This document shows positions 7,727-14,500 of a stretch of 16,027 nt of DNA, piece after piece. A program made the position numbers and the translations under genes. The DNA is from an archaeon (GTDB lineage: Archaea; Asgardarchaeota; Hermodarchaeia; Hermodarchaeales; Hermodarchaeaceae), in the NCBI GenBank assembly GCA_016550425.1, contig JABXGS010000125.1, positions 1-16,027 on the forward strand, written 5' to 3'. A model generated the notes under the pieces. That model made no database searches and was not told the origin of the DNA. It saw only the letters and a list, made by a program, of their open reading frames with translations. The first letter of the stretch is position 1, and each line of letters opens with the position of its first letter.

Positions 7727-8731
7727 TTAGAATGTAGAATAGATTTCCTTTCGTTTTTGTACAAATTCGATAAAGTGTTTGACAATATCTGTTACCGAAT
7801 CAAAGCGTAGTTCCCAACCCAGTTCTTCAAAATTGCGATAAAGCGTTTCCTTCCCTTGCTGAACCAGAAGAGTTGTGAGAAATGACCAAGTTTGGGCGAC
7901 TCGCTCTGCATCTGGATTTAATTCGAAATTAATTTCAGCATTTGGAATGTGAGTCTTAACCGTGGTAATTAGTTCCTTAATCGGAATCGGCACCCCTCCC
8001 GCGATGTATATTCGACGCGAAAGCTTCGGTGCTTTCCACAAAGCCATCAGAAAATTAGCAGCATCCTCCACATAAATAATTGGTAAAATCGTTGTTTCGG
8101 GTATATCGATGATTCCCGTTTTTCCTAATGCTACGTTCTCAATGAAACTCGAGTACGTCACGGTAGCTCCTGCTCCTCGTCGCCCAGGTCCAATTACAAC
8201 TGCAAATCGGACTCCTCGGAAATCAAAGCCGTGACGGAGATGGTAATAATTTCCAAGCATTTCGCCAAAGGCTTTACTGACTCCGTAAAAACTTCCAGGA
8301 TCACGATAGCTCGTTTCATGAAAGGGAAATGGCGTATTCGCCCCAAATACCGCTAGACTACTAAGAAAAATAAGGCGCTGAACATCAAAAACTCTCGCGG
8401 CTTCGAGTATATTGTAGATTCCTGATATGTTGCAGGTAAATGCTGCCTCACAGTCCTTTTCCGCCTCAACTGAGAGGCTTGCTGCTGTATGGAAGATGTG
8501 TTGAATCTTAAACTCTCGGAGAGTAGAACTGACGCTCTCCAAGTCACCAACATCACCTTCCACCACGGTAACTTGGTCTGCAATTTCATGGATTCGCGCC
8601 TGATTCGGTCTAGCCTCAAATAAGACAACATTGTAGCCTTCAGAGACAAGGCGCTTGGCGAGATGGGAACCGATAAAGCCAGTACCACCTGTAATAAGGA
8701 CTGGTTCATTTAGAGAGGGAATCTGGGACAC
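7727..8731 (-). CDS. NAD-dependent epimerase/dehydratase (extended SDR)
   Basis: An extended short-chain dehydrogenase of the nucleotide-sugar epimerase / 3-beta-hydroxysteroid dehydrogenase type. Visible markers are the nucleotide loop ITGGTGFIGSHL near the N-terminus, an acidic residue at the end of strand 2 (VVLFEARP, suggesting NAD), VVEGDVGD, HTAAS, the active-site serines in IFLSSLAVFG, and the catalytic YGVSK (Y149, K153 when counted from this start). The variable C-terminal domain (GAGATVTYSSFIENV, IIYVEDAANFLMAL) binds the substrate, which I cannot name. Start: the frame is open to GTG 8749, but GGGAGG (8742-8747) would then lie inside the gene. The TATA-like box at 8768-8775 predicts transcription starting about 8745, so GTG 8731 fits better (334 residues). 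It is followed by the dehydrogenase gene only two bases later, an obvious operon, so both may act on the same hydroxyacyl or sugar compound. Confidence 0.85.
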   Translation of the reverse strand: MSQIPSLNEPVLITGGTGFIGSHLAKRLVSEGYNVVLFEARPNQARIHEIADQVTVVEGDVGDLESVSSTLREFKIQHIFHTAASLSVEAEKDCEAAFTCNISGIYNILEAARVFDVQRLIFLSSLAVFGANTPFPFHETSYRDPGSFYGVSKAFGEMLGNYYHLRHGFDFRGVRFAVVIGPGRRGAGATVTYSSFIENVALGKTGIIDIPETTILPIIYVEDAANFLMALWKAPKLSRRIYIAGGVPIPIKELITTVKTHIPNAEINFELNPDAERVAQTWSFLTTLLVQQGKETLYRNFEELGWELRFDSVTDIVKHFIEFVQKRKEIYSTF

Positions 8732-8767
8732 AGTCGTCAAGCCTCCCACTCACTCAGCATTCTCATG

Positions 8768-8775
8768 TATATAAA
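8768..8775 (-). promoter_or_regulatory. TATA box for the SDR/dehydrogenase operon
   Basis: Read on the minus strand this is AATTTATATAC, a near-ideal archaeal TATA box. With the usual spacing of about 25 bases, transcription would begin near 8745, just at the GGGAGG ribosome site and 14 bases before GTG 8731. It therefore supports the shorter start for that gene. The position of the start site is inferred. Confidence 0.6.
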
Positions 8776-8823
8776 TTCTCAAACTCATCTAAAGGTCCTG
8801 TCAGAAGAACTGTAAACAGCTAA

Positions 8824-8834
8824 GACTTATTAAT
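8824..8834 (+). promoter_or_regulatory. Possible TATA box for the second KaiC-like gene
   Basis: GACTTATTAAT lies about 40 bases before ATG 8871, so transcription would begin near 8855 and give a leader of about 15 bases containing the SD GAGGG (8860-8864). It forms a back-to-back promoter pair with the box at 8768-8775. The ATTAACTC words found before the first KaiC-like gene are not present here. The match to a TATA consensus is moderate. Confidence 0.4.
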
Positions 8835-8870
8835 TACCGATAGGAGGACTGCCAAGAAAGAGGGCGTCTC

Positions 8871-9611
8871 ATGCCAGCTGATGAAGATTATATAACATGC
8901 GAATGGGATCCTATCAACACTCTACTCGGGGGCGGGTTGAGACGAGGTAGCACATGTCTTATCGAGGAACTTCAAGGTGAATCCCGTGGTGTATCTGGTC
9001 TACTCGGTGTCTCATTCCTTCGCAATGGCATCAAGAAAGACGAGGGTGCAATCATTCTCCTCTCTGAACATACCGTGGACGAATATGATCATCTACCACC
9101 CGTTGAAGCACTCACAAAGGAAGCTAAACCAGATCAACTCCTACTCATGGACGGATTATCCTCCCTTGCCTATGGTGAATCCACCTCACCACCCAAAGAC
9201 GGAGTAATCCGATGTTCCAATGTCCGATACACCGCTAAGTTCTATGAGGAATTCCGAATAACTGTAAAACGGTTTGACCAAGCTCGAATGTATATAGATT
9301 CACTCAGTGTCTTACTCCATTCCATGGAATCCGACCGCGCGGCCTGGCAATTCTGGTTAGCCCTTGTGCCTTTAATTCAACATCGAAAATTAACGGTCGT
9401 TGCCTCTTTTTATCCGGAGATGCACAGCCCACAATTTGCAGAAAGTATCGAACGATTAAGCGATACCATAATTCGATTTACTGCTCTTCCCGCTGCTCTC
9501 AATGAGACTCCGACCCGTCAAATACAAATTGTCAAAAATCGTGGATTCACGTTTAGTCAAAAAATCCATTCCTACGAACGTAAAGGTTACGAATACTATA
9601 TCAACGAGTGA
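8871..9611 (+). CDS. KaiC/RAD55-like RecA-fold protein with degenerate P-loop (paralogue B)
   Basis: A 246-residue paralogue of the product at 2874-3617, colinear from end to end. In the 55 residues starting at the Walker B-like IDSLSVLLH (from about 142) I count 44 identities with paralogue A, and 21 of 25 around RCSNVRYTAKFYEE. It shares LLGGGLRRGSTCLI, E66 in ILLSEHT, D143 in MYIDSLSVL, TVVASFYPEMHS and the C-terminal QIVKNRG. The nucleotide loop is GESRGVSG (36-43), with no lysine and no GK[ST], as in paralogue A. The two therefore share an ancestor that had already lost it, or have converged. ATG 8871 has the SD GAGGG six bases upstream. The PHP phosphatase gene follows after 43 bases and is probably on the same transcript, suggesting a common pathway. 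Function unknown; a nucleotide-binding or protein-protein signalling role seems more likely than a motor. Confidence 0.87.
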   Translation: MPADEDYITCEWDPINTLLGGGLRRGSTCLIEELQGESRGVSGLLGVSFLRNGIKKDEGAIILLSEHTVDEYDHLPPVEALTKEAKPDQLLLMDGLSSLAYGESTSPPKDGVIRCSNVRYTAKFYEEFRITVKRFDQARMYIDSLSVLLHSMESDRAAWQFWLALVPLIQHRKLTVVASFYPEMHSPQFAESIERLSDTIIRFTALPAALNETPTRQIQIVKNRGFTFSQKIHSYERKGYEYYINE

Positions 9612-9654
9612 ACCCTAATCCACCCCTAATTTACATCTCCATGTGACTAATTTC

Positions 9655-10458
9655 ATGAGTACGACATCATCAGTCTACGATTTCCATATTCATACTGAAT
9701 ATAGCCCTGATTCTTCAACACCTATGAGTGATTATGCTCGCCTTGCAGATCAACTTTCGATTCACATTGGCTTCCTAGACCATTTTGAACTAGCTTTTGT
9801 TACTCGTCCTGGATATCTCAACTTTCAAACGATACCAATGCTCCTTGAGACATTTGACCGCACCAAAAGTGAATATCCTCGCTGTTTTTTGGGATTAGAA
9901 GTGGATTACTACTCTGACCGAGCTGAAGAGGTTGCTGAATTCTGTGAAAACTATCGCAATGATTTCGATTATTTCATTGGAACTATCCACACTATCGAGA
10001 ATCTGGCTGTAACAACGAAAGAAGAATTAGATGTTCTAGTCTCTCGGATTGGATTGCCTACGATTATTCACCGGTATTTTACTGAAGTCGAAGAAGCCAT
10101 TCGTTCGAATCTATTCGATGGCATTGCTCATCTTGATGGCGTAATGCGGTTTGTGCCACTCTATCCCCATGATCAAAAAGTCATTGATTTTTGGCACCGG
10201 CGAACCCTCGAACTCGGCAGATTATGTCAACAGCTAGATGTTCTAATTGAAATTAACCTTCGGGGACAACGCCATCCTTGGGGGCGCCTTCATCCCTCCC
10301 AACCCATAATCTCAGAATTAATTAAAGCAGAAGCACGATTCTTTGTGGGTTCTGATAGCCACTCACTCAATGATTTTAAACAGGTGGCTCCCAGACTTTG
10401 CGAATTTCATAGGTATCTTCGGGATTCAGATGCGCTAGGGCTTCCTGTGGTTCGTTGA
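9655..10458 (+). CDS. PHP-domain phosphoesterase (histidinol-phosphatase type)
   Basis: A 267-residue metal-dependent phosphoesterase of the polymerase-and-histidinol-phosphatase (PHP) family. The metal-binding set is complete: H11 and H13 in DFHIHTEYS, D42-H43 in FLDHFE, E82 in GLEVDYY, H112 in GTIHTIE, H159 in IAHLDGV, and D234/H236 in GSDSHSL. Length and motif order match the HisK/HPPase branch, which removes phosphate from histidinol phosphate, but related members act on other small phosphates. No other histidine-biosynthesis gene is in view. The only in-frame alternatives are GTG 9643 and ATG 9655. I chose ATG because GTGAC lies about eight bases upstream and the protein then begins close to the first motif. 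The gene starts 43 bases after the second KaiC-like gene and ends five bases from the convergent VIT1-like gene. Confidence 0.88.
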   Translation: MSTTSSVYDFHIHTEYSPDSSTPMSDYARLADQLSIHIGFLDHFELAFVTRPGYLNFQTIPMLLETFDRTKSEYPRCFLGLEVDYYSDRAEEVAEFCENYRNDFDYFIGTIHTIENLAVTTKEELDVLVSRIGLPTIIHRYFTEVEEAIRSNLFDGIAHLDGVMRFVPLYPHDQKVIDFWHRRTLELGRLCQQLDVLIEINLRGQRHPWGRLHPSQPIISELIKAEARFFVGSDSHSLNDFKQVAPRLCEFHRYLRDSDALGLPVVR

Positions 10459-10463
10459 ACATT

Positions 10464-11057
10464 TTAAAGGGGAAAGAAGAATCCAAGAATAATAATGGCT
10501 ATAGCCGTTCCTAGACCTGCAGCGAGTGTCTGTAATCCATAGAGCCATTGGTTTTGTTCTGATACACGGCCAAGAAAAACACCTAGAAGGAACAATAGTA
10601 CAAATCCGGTGGCTACAGAGATTATGACAGCGTAAAACCAAAACGTGGGGTTAAATACCACAACAAAGAACGGAGCGAGAAGTAAAAGCCCTGCCATAAA
10701 GGGAGCAAATCCGTCAACCACTGACGAGATTATTATAGCGAATCGAGTAGCACGTTTGAAAAGTGTTTGATCAAGTCTTCGCAGCATGGCCTGCTCCATC
10801 TCTCGTAATTCCCGTTCCCGCTCAGCTTTCTCAGCAAGATAGGTTCCTGCTAATCCTGAAAACATCATGGCTAAGCAAGCCCCAATTCCAGCACTGACAA
10901 TTGCCCCCGCATCAAAGTGAAATGCGAAATGGGATGCCAGAATAATTCCAAGCATCGTAAGAGTGCCATCAAAGGCGTTCATCGCGAAATAGCGTCGAGC
11001 AATTGGTCCTACATTCGAAATACGAGCCAACTGCTCCATTTCTTCCATTGTGGTCAT
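10464..11057 (-). CDS. VIT1/CCC1-family iron/manganese transporter
   Basis: A 197-residue integral membrane protein of the VIT1/CCC1 group, which moves Fe2+ or Mn2+ out of the cytoplasm by proton antiport. Five membrane segments can be seen at about 26-46, 51-73, 106-135, 138-163 and 172-195. Helix 1 carries the family NAFDGTLT motif with D30, the likely proton/metal residue. Between helices 2 and 3 is the charged, glutamate-rich cytoplasmic arm EKAERERELREMEQAM (76-91) that collects metal in VIT1. VVDGFAPFMAG (113-123) corresponds to the second conserved metal-path motif. There is no ferritin-like extension. The start ATG 11057 has only a weak SD, and ATG 11048 is possible. It is transcribed away from the radical SAM gene, with 170 bases shared between them, and appears monocistronic. 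Confidence 0.85.
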   Translation of the reverse strand: MTTMEEMEQLARISNVGPIARRYFAMNAFDGTLTMLGIILASHFAFHFDAGAIVSAGIGACLAMMFSGLAGTYLAEKAERERELREMEQAMLRRLDQTLFKRATRFAIIISSVVDGFAPFMAGLLLLAPFFVVVFNPTFWFYAVIISVATGFVLLFLLGVFLGRVSEQNQWLYGLQTLAAGLGTAIAIIILGFFFPL

Positions 11058-11227
11058 GCCATCAACGACTTCCGTCCTATCATGTTTCGTTTAATCTCCC
11101 GAAAAGGCTTCCGACTTTTCAGAAAAACCAGCCAAAACCTATCTTTCATGTGTTAAGTCTTTTTGGTCGATAGACTTTTCTTGGTGGTCTGATGAAGAAC
11201 ACTCAACCTATATCAGGAGCAGTATAG

Positions 11228-12556
11228 ATGGAGACAGAAAGAAGCAAAATCCTATTCGGTAAAGGCGAATTAGAAGGCCACCGATTCCACCTCCGAAAAG
11301 ACCCTACTGGTGGCACCATTGTTGTTGATGCCTCACGCCTCCTCTTTCTTAATGAAAGTGGGTATGATTATGCCATAGCAGCAGTCGAAGGAAAATCTGA
11401 GGATGAAATCATTGATTTTATCCGTACCAAGTACCGGGGAACCAACTCTGACACTATTCGTTCGCACTACAATGAGTTAAAAGACAAAATTCTCTCTTTC
11501 ATTGTCCAACCAGATGTGTCACCGATTGAAACCTTTGATTTTGGTGAAGTGGAACCCTTTTCGCATGAACCATCGGCTCCTTATCGGGTCGATTTAGCCC
11601 TCACGTATCGGTGTAATAATACCTGCTCTCACTGTTATGTTCCTGCAAAGCGTCGTGGATGGGATGCTAGCCACGAAATTGAGACAGCTAAATGGAAAAA
11701 AGTTCTTGATGTGCTTCTTGACCAGGCGATTCCTCATGTAACCTTCACAGGCGGTGAACCTACACTTCGCGATGATTTGGTGGAACTTGTTCAATATGCC
11801 GAAGACATTGGAATCATTGCAGGGCTCGTTACGAATGGACGACGCCTTACCAACTCCTTGGTTGATGACCTAGTTAAAGCAGGAATTGATTATGTTCAAA
11901 TTACCTTGGAGTCTCATCTTCCCGAAATTCATGACCAAATGGTTGGAATCAAAGGAGCCTGGGAGGAAACCTTGGCTGGACTCAAACGGTTCATTGCCAC
12001 TGACATTTATACCATCACAAATACAACCCTAACTCAACTTAACCGTCCAAGGATAACCGAAACCGTAGCCTTCCTAGCTAAGCTTGGACAGCAACAGTTT
12101 GCTATGAACGGGCTCATCTACTCGGGAAGTGGCAAAGAGGTAGCAGATGAACAAGCCATCCCTGAACAGGATCTTGATGAAATAATCACCGATATTCTCG
12201 CCGAAGCAGCAGAACATGACATCCGCATGATTTGGTACAGTCCCACAATGTATTGCCATTTCGATCCCACCGAATATGGTCTCGGTCCTCGTCGGTGCAG
12301 TGCGGCATATTCCAGTCTCGCAATTGAACCCAATGGTGCCGTTCTTCCCTGCCAAAGCTACTTTGAACCGCTAGGAAATATTCTCACCGATTCTTGGAAT
12401 ACTATATGGAATCACCCAACCGCAAAAGCCCTTCGCGGACATAAAAAACTCCAAGACCAATGCATTTCCTGTGAACTGCTCAAAGCGTGTGGAGGCGGTT
12501 GTCCACTCTTCACCGAATACAAGGAAGTATGTTGCCATCACAACATTGGTGGCTAA
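11228..12556 (+). CDS. Radical SAM/SPASM protein with PqqD-like N-terminal domain
   Basis: A 442-residue maturase-type radical SAM enzyme. Residues about 20-95 (TIVVDASRLLFLNESGYDYA, then KSEDEIIDFIRTKY) look like a PqqD-like peptide-recognition domain. The radical SAM core follows with the [4Fe-4S] motif C129-x3-C133-x2-C136 (CNNTCSHC), then FTGGEPTL (173-180), which helps bind SAM, and VTNGRRL. A SPASM extension supplies further cysteines: C357, C375, C412, C415, C421, C425 and C435/C436 (CISCELLKACGGGC), enough for two auxiliary clusters. Such enzymes cross-link or decarboxylate ribosomal peptides or tetrapyrroles. AGGAG (11215-11219) lies eight bases before the ATG. A methyltransferase gene follows after 39 bases. 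No convincing substrate peptide is visible; only an 11-codon frame (11192-11227) abuts the start. Heme-pathway AhbC/AhbD-like activity is an alternative that the N-terminal domain makes less likely. Confidence 0.87.
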   Translation: METERSKILFGKGELEGHRFHLRKDPTGGTIVVDASRLLFLNESGYDYAIAAVEGKSEDEIIDFIRTKYRGTNSDTIRSHYNELKDKILSFIVQPDVSPIETFDFGEVEPFSHEPSAPYRVDLALTYRCNNTCSHCYVPAKRRGWDASHEIETAKWKKVLDVLLDQAIPHVTFTGGEPTLRDDLVELVQYAEDIGIIAGLVTNGRRLTNSLVDDLVKAGIDYVQITLESHLPEIHDQMVGIKGAWEETLAGLKRFIATDIYTITNTTLTQLNRPRITETVAFLAKLGQQQFAMNGLIYSGSGKEVADEQAIPEQDLDEIITDILAEAAEHDIRMIWYSPTMYCHFDPTEYGLGPRRCSAAYSSLAIEPNGAVLPCQSYFEPLGNILTDSWNTIWNHPTAKALRGHKKLQDQCISCELLKACGGGCPLFTEYKEVCCHHNIGG

Positions 12557-12595
12557 AATACTCTACCTAAATCTCCTGTTGGGAGGCACACACTG

Positions 12596-13312
12596 GTGCA
12601 ACCCTATACTCAAGAATTCCTTTGCGACCAAGCTGAGCGTACCGCACCCACGCGCCAGTTTTTCTACCAACAAGCTAGGTGGACACATGCCCCCATTTGC
12701 TTAGACGTTGGTTGTGGTGCGGGACCTATCACTCCCGAGATAGCAGACACCATTTCCCATAGTACTGTAATCGGCTTTGACATTAATCACGAGTTAATTC
12801 GCTCAGGATTATCAACGGCATCTAAAAATCAAAACGTGCATTATCTTCTCGCAGATGCGACTGCTCTCCCATTCCAAGGTGCAACAGCAGATTTCGCCTT
12901 GTGCCATTTTACAATAATGTGGATTGCTGAAAGAATAAAGGCTCTGCAGGAACTTCATGACGTGCTCTCTCCACATGGGACTTTAGCTTGTATTGAACCT
13001 GATTATGCGGGTAGAATTGAAATATACGAAAGGGGTTCAAGTAGCACTCCGAAACCCCCATATCCTATTGTAACAACGCTAACAAGGCTTGGTGCTGATC
13101 CATTCACTGGGGGCCATCTTCCTGGAGAATTACAGGAATTAGCATTTCAATCAATCCGATTCGGAATATTATCTTGGAATTTTGATCTCCCAACAATATG
13201 TGCAGAGATTCATTCCGAAGCTCTCCTGCTTCAAGAAAAAGGTGTTGAATGGGTGTTACCCAAGATAATCTATACACCCATCTTCTGGATACTTGCCACA
13301 AAACCTCCTTAG
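12596..13312 (+). CDS. SAM-dependent methyltransferase (class I, UbiE/Methyltransf_11 type)
   Basis: A 238-residue class I methyltransferase. Motif I is CLDVGCGAG (35-43), the acidic residue binding the SAM ribose is D62 in IGFDINHE, the adenine-contact motif is LLADATALPF (84-93), and motif IV is ADFALCHFTIMWI (98-110), followed by LSPHGTLACIEPD. The C-terminal part is variable and should carry the substrate site; it ends in the typical FWILATKPP strand. The substrate cannot be told from sequence. The start is GTG 12596 with GGGAGG at 12581-12586. It follows the radical SAM gene by 39 bases in the same direction, so it is probably a second modification step on the same substrate. The end faces the membrane-protein gene at 13390 across a hairpin. 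Confidence 0.82.
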   Translation: MQPYTQEFLCDQAERTAPTRQFFYQQARWTHAPICLDVGCGAGPITPEIADTISHSTVIGFDINHELIRSGLSTASKNQNVHYLLADATALPFQGATADFALCHFTIMWIAERIKALQELHDVLSPHGTLACIEPDYAGRIEIYERGSSSTPKPPYPIVTTLTRLGADPFTGGHLPGELQELAFQSIRFGILSWNFDLPTICAEIHSEALLLQEKGVEWVLPKIIYTPIFWILATKPP

Positions 13313-13336
13313 AAAGATAGGAAAACGTGTCTGGAG

Positions 13337-13381
13337 AAAAAAGAAGAGAGGGAAGGGAAGTCAACGCATTGACTCGCCCTT
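13337..13381 (-). terminator. Hairpin plus T-run terminator after the four-helix membrane protein gene
   Basis: Between two convergent genes an imperfect inverted repeat (13353-13364 with 13369-13381, six perfect pairs AGTCAA/TTGACT next to a four-base loop, then AAGGG/CCCTT after a bulge) is followed on the minus strand by a pyrimidine-rich stretch and six T residues (13337-13342). It looks like a factor-independent terminator for the minus-strand gene. On the plus strand no T-run follows, so it may only stall transcripts from the methyltransferase side. Confidence 0.5.
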
Positions 13382-13389
13382 CACATATT

Positions 13390-13809
13390 CTAAGGACCAA
13401 ATATCATAATGAGGAATACTAGGAGAATCGCACCAATTATTATTAGGACGATGCCGATGATGATCATGAATATGAAATACAGTATTCCGACAGCCAAGGC
13501 TCCAAGGAATCCCGTATCAAAGAAATGCATGATCAGCCAGATGTAGACGATTAGAACAATGATTAGTGGTACTACTGTTCCTAGAATAAGACCGAGTAAT
13601 CCTGCGGGAAGCAGTGGAATTACGAAGAAGGTCATTGCCAAACCAAGTAACGTTTGAATGATAGCGCCAATGAGTGAAATCCACAGAGCATCAGTGAATT
13701 TAGCGTTGTAACCGGATACGACTTTTCCTGCTAACCAGAGGATGATCGAACCAAATATCCAAATGATGAGAAATGAAATACCCGCGAAAATTAATTCAGG
13801 GATAAGCAT
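13390..13809 (-). CDS. Small four-helix membrane protein (tandem paralogue 1)
   Basis: A 139-residue, very hydrophobic protein of unknown function with four probable membrane helices. A conserved-looking polar stretch between helices 1 and 2 (LAGKVVSGYNAKFTDALWISLIGA) and a short polar break before helix 4 (HFFDTGFLGAL) are the only hydrophilic parts. The adjacent upstream gene has the same pattern, polar loop (FASRIVTNRLVSIKEAFIGA) and late break (YKYIDIGIFSSV), so the two appear to be diverged duplicates. ATG 13809 is preferred over GTG 13821 because GGTGAC (13817-13822) lies eight bases upstream. Its own TATA-like box at 13858-13865 suggests independent transcription. There is no signal-peptide cleavage site, enzyme motif or metal site to suggest an activity. 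Confidence 0.75.
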   Translation of the reverse strand: MLIPELIFAGISFLIIWIFGSIILWLAGKVVSGYNAKFTDALWISLIGAIIQTLLGLAMTFFVIPLLPAGLLGLILGTVVPLIIVLIVYIWLIMHFFDTGFLGALAVGILYFIFMIIIGIVLIIIGAILLVFLIMIFGP

Positions 13810-13857
13810 GGTTGTAGTCACCTTTTTGGTGGTTATTACAAGTAGCCAATTCCTTCC

Positions 13858-13865
13858 CTTTATAG
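13858..13865 (-). promoter_or_regulatory. TATA box for the downstream four-helix membrane protein
   Basis: On the minus strand CTATAAAG preceded by GAAA resembles an archaeal BRE/TATA element. Transcription would begin near 13836, giving a leader of about 27 bases that includes the SD GGTGA before ATG 13809. This suggests the two membrane-protein genes are not simply one operon. Confidence 0.5.
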
Positions 13866-13919
13866 TTTCGTTGCCAATGCAAAATTTTACTAGGAGCAGT
13901 CCTTGTTGCCTGGCTTTTG

Positions 13920-14321
13920 TTATCCCGGGAGAGGGACAAAGAAAATGTAACCGATGACAGTTTCAAATACTTGGATAGCAAGTAAAATGGCTAAACAGAG
14001 CATGACAAGGGCAACACTGCTGAAAATTCCAATATCGATGTATTTGTATAATAGTAATGTAAGGGCAATTACTGCAATGATGAGCGCGATTAGATCACTA
14101 TAGCTGGGATTCACAAAGAAGAGAATTAATCCACAGATTTGATAAATAACCAGGGTTGCAAGGGCACCAATAAACGCCTCTTTGATTGACACCAAACGAT
14201 TAGTCACGATTCGGGAAGCAAAGAAAAGTGCAATAAATAGCAAAACAACCCCGACAAAAAAACTGAGTAGTTGCACTCCAACCAGTAACAGAAAAACTAG
14301 TTCAAGCTGCATTAATTTCAT
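13920..14321 (-). CDS. Small four-helix membrane protein (tandem paralogue 2)
   Basis: A 133-residue, strongly hydrophobic protein of unknown function, apparently a diverged duplicate of the neighbour at 13390-13809: same length class, four helices, a polar segment after helix 1 (FASRIVTNRLVSIKEAFIGAL) and a YKYIDIG break before the last two helices. The first helix (LVFLLLVGVQLLSFFVGVVL) resembles an uncleaved signal anchor. The start is uncertain between GTG 14324, ATG 14321 and ATG 14312. The TATA-like box at 14352-14358 would start the transcript near 14329, making this an almost leaderless message, so I use ATG 14321. It is divergent from nurA with about 180 bases between. No function can be assigned. 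Confidence 0.75.
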   Translation of the reverse strand: MKLMQLELVFLLLVGVQLLSFFVGVVLLFIALFFASRIVTNRLVSIKEAFIGALATLVIYQICGLILFFVNPSYSDLIALIIAVIALTLLLYKYIDIGIFSSVALVMLCLAILLAIQVFETVIGYIFFVPLPG

Positions 14322-14351
14322 CACGTCTTCAAATCAATTGTGAGCCGATGG

Positions 14352-14358
14352 TATATAT
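14352..14358 (-). promoter_or_regulatory. TATA box for membrane protein paralogue 2
   Basis: The minus strand reads ACATATATACC. The expected start point, about 25 bases on, is near 14329, only a few bases before the GTG/ATG starts at 14324/14321. That implies a leaderless or near-leaderless mRNA, which is common in archaea. The start point is predicted, not seen. Confidence 0.55.
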
Positions 14359-14500
14359 GTCACCAATAAAGTTTTGGCTGCTAATAGGATTATCCGAATG
14401 CTACAAAGTAATTTGCTTTTAGTTAACTTATCGTCTTGCGTGGGTTAGGTTTAAAGGCGTCAATCCAGCATCTGTGAACCAGACAGTGGGGCGACGGTCT

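Noticed and set aside
11141..11190. Near-repeats of GACTTTT / GTCTTTTT before the radical SAM gene, considered as an operator
   Set aside because: The copies are short, imperfect and T-rich, with irregular spacing; this is within what an AT-rich intergenic region gives by chance.
13742..13957. Plus-strand frame of 71 residues between the membrane-protein genes
   Set aside because: It is antisense to the start and promoter of the gene at 13390-13809 and shows no domain or SD.
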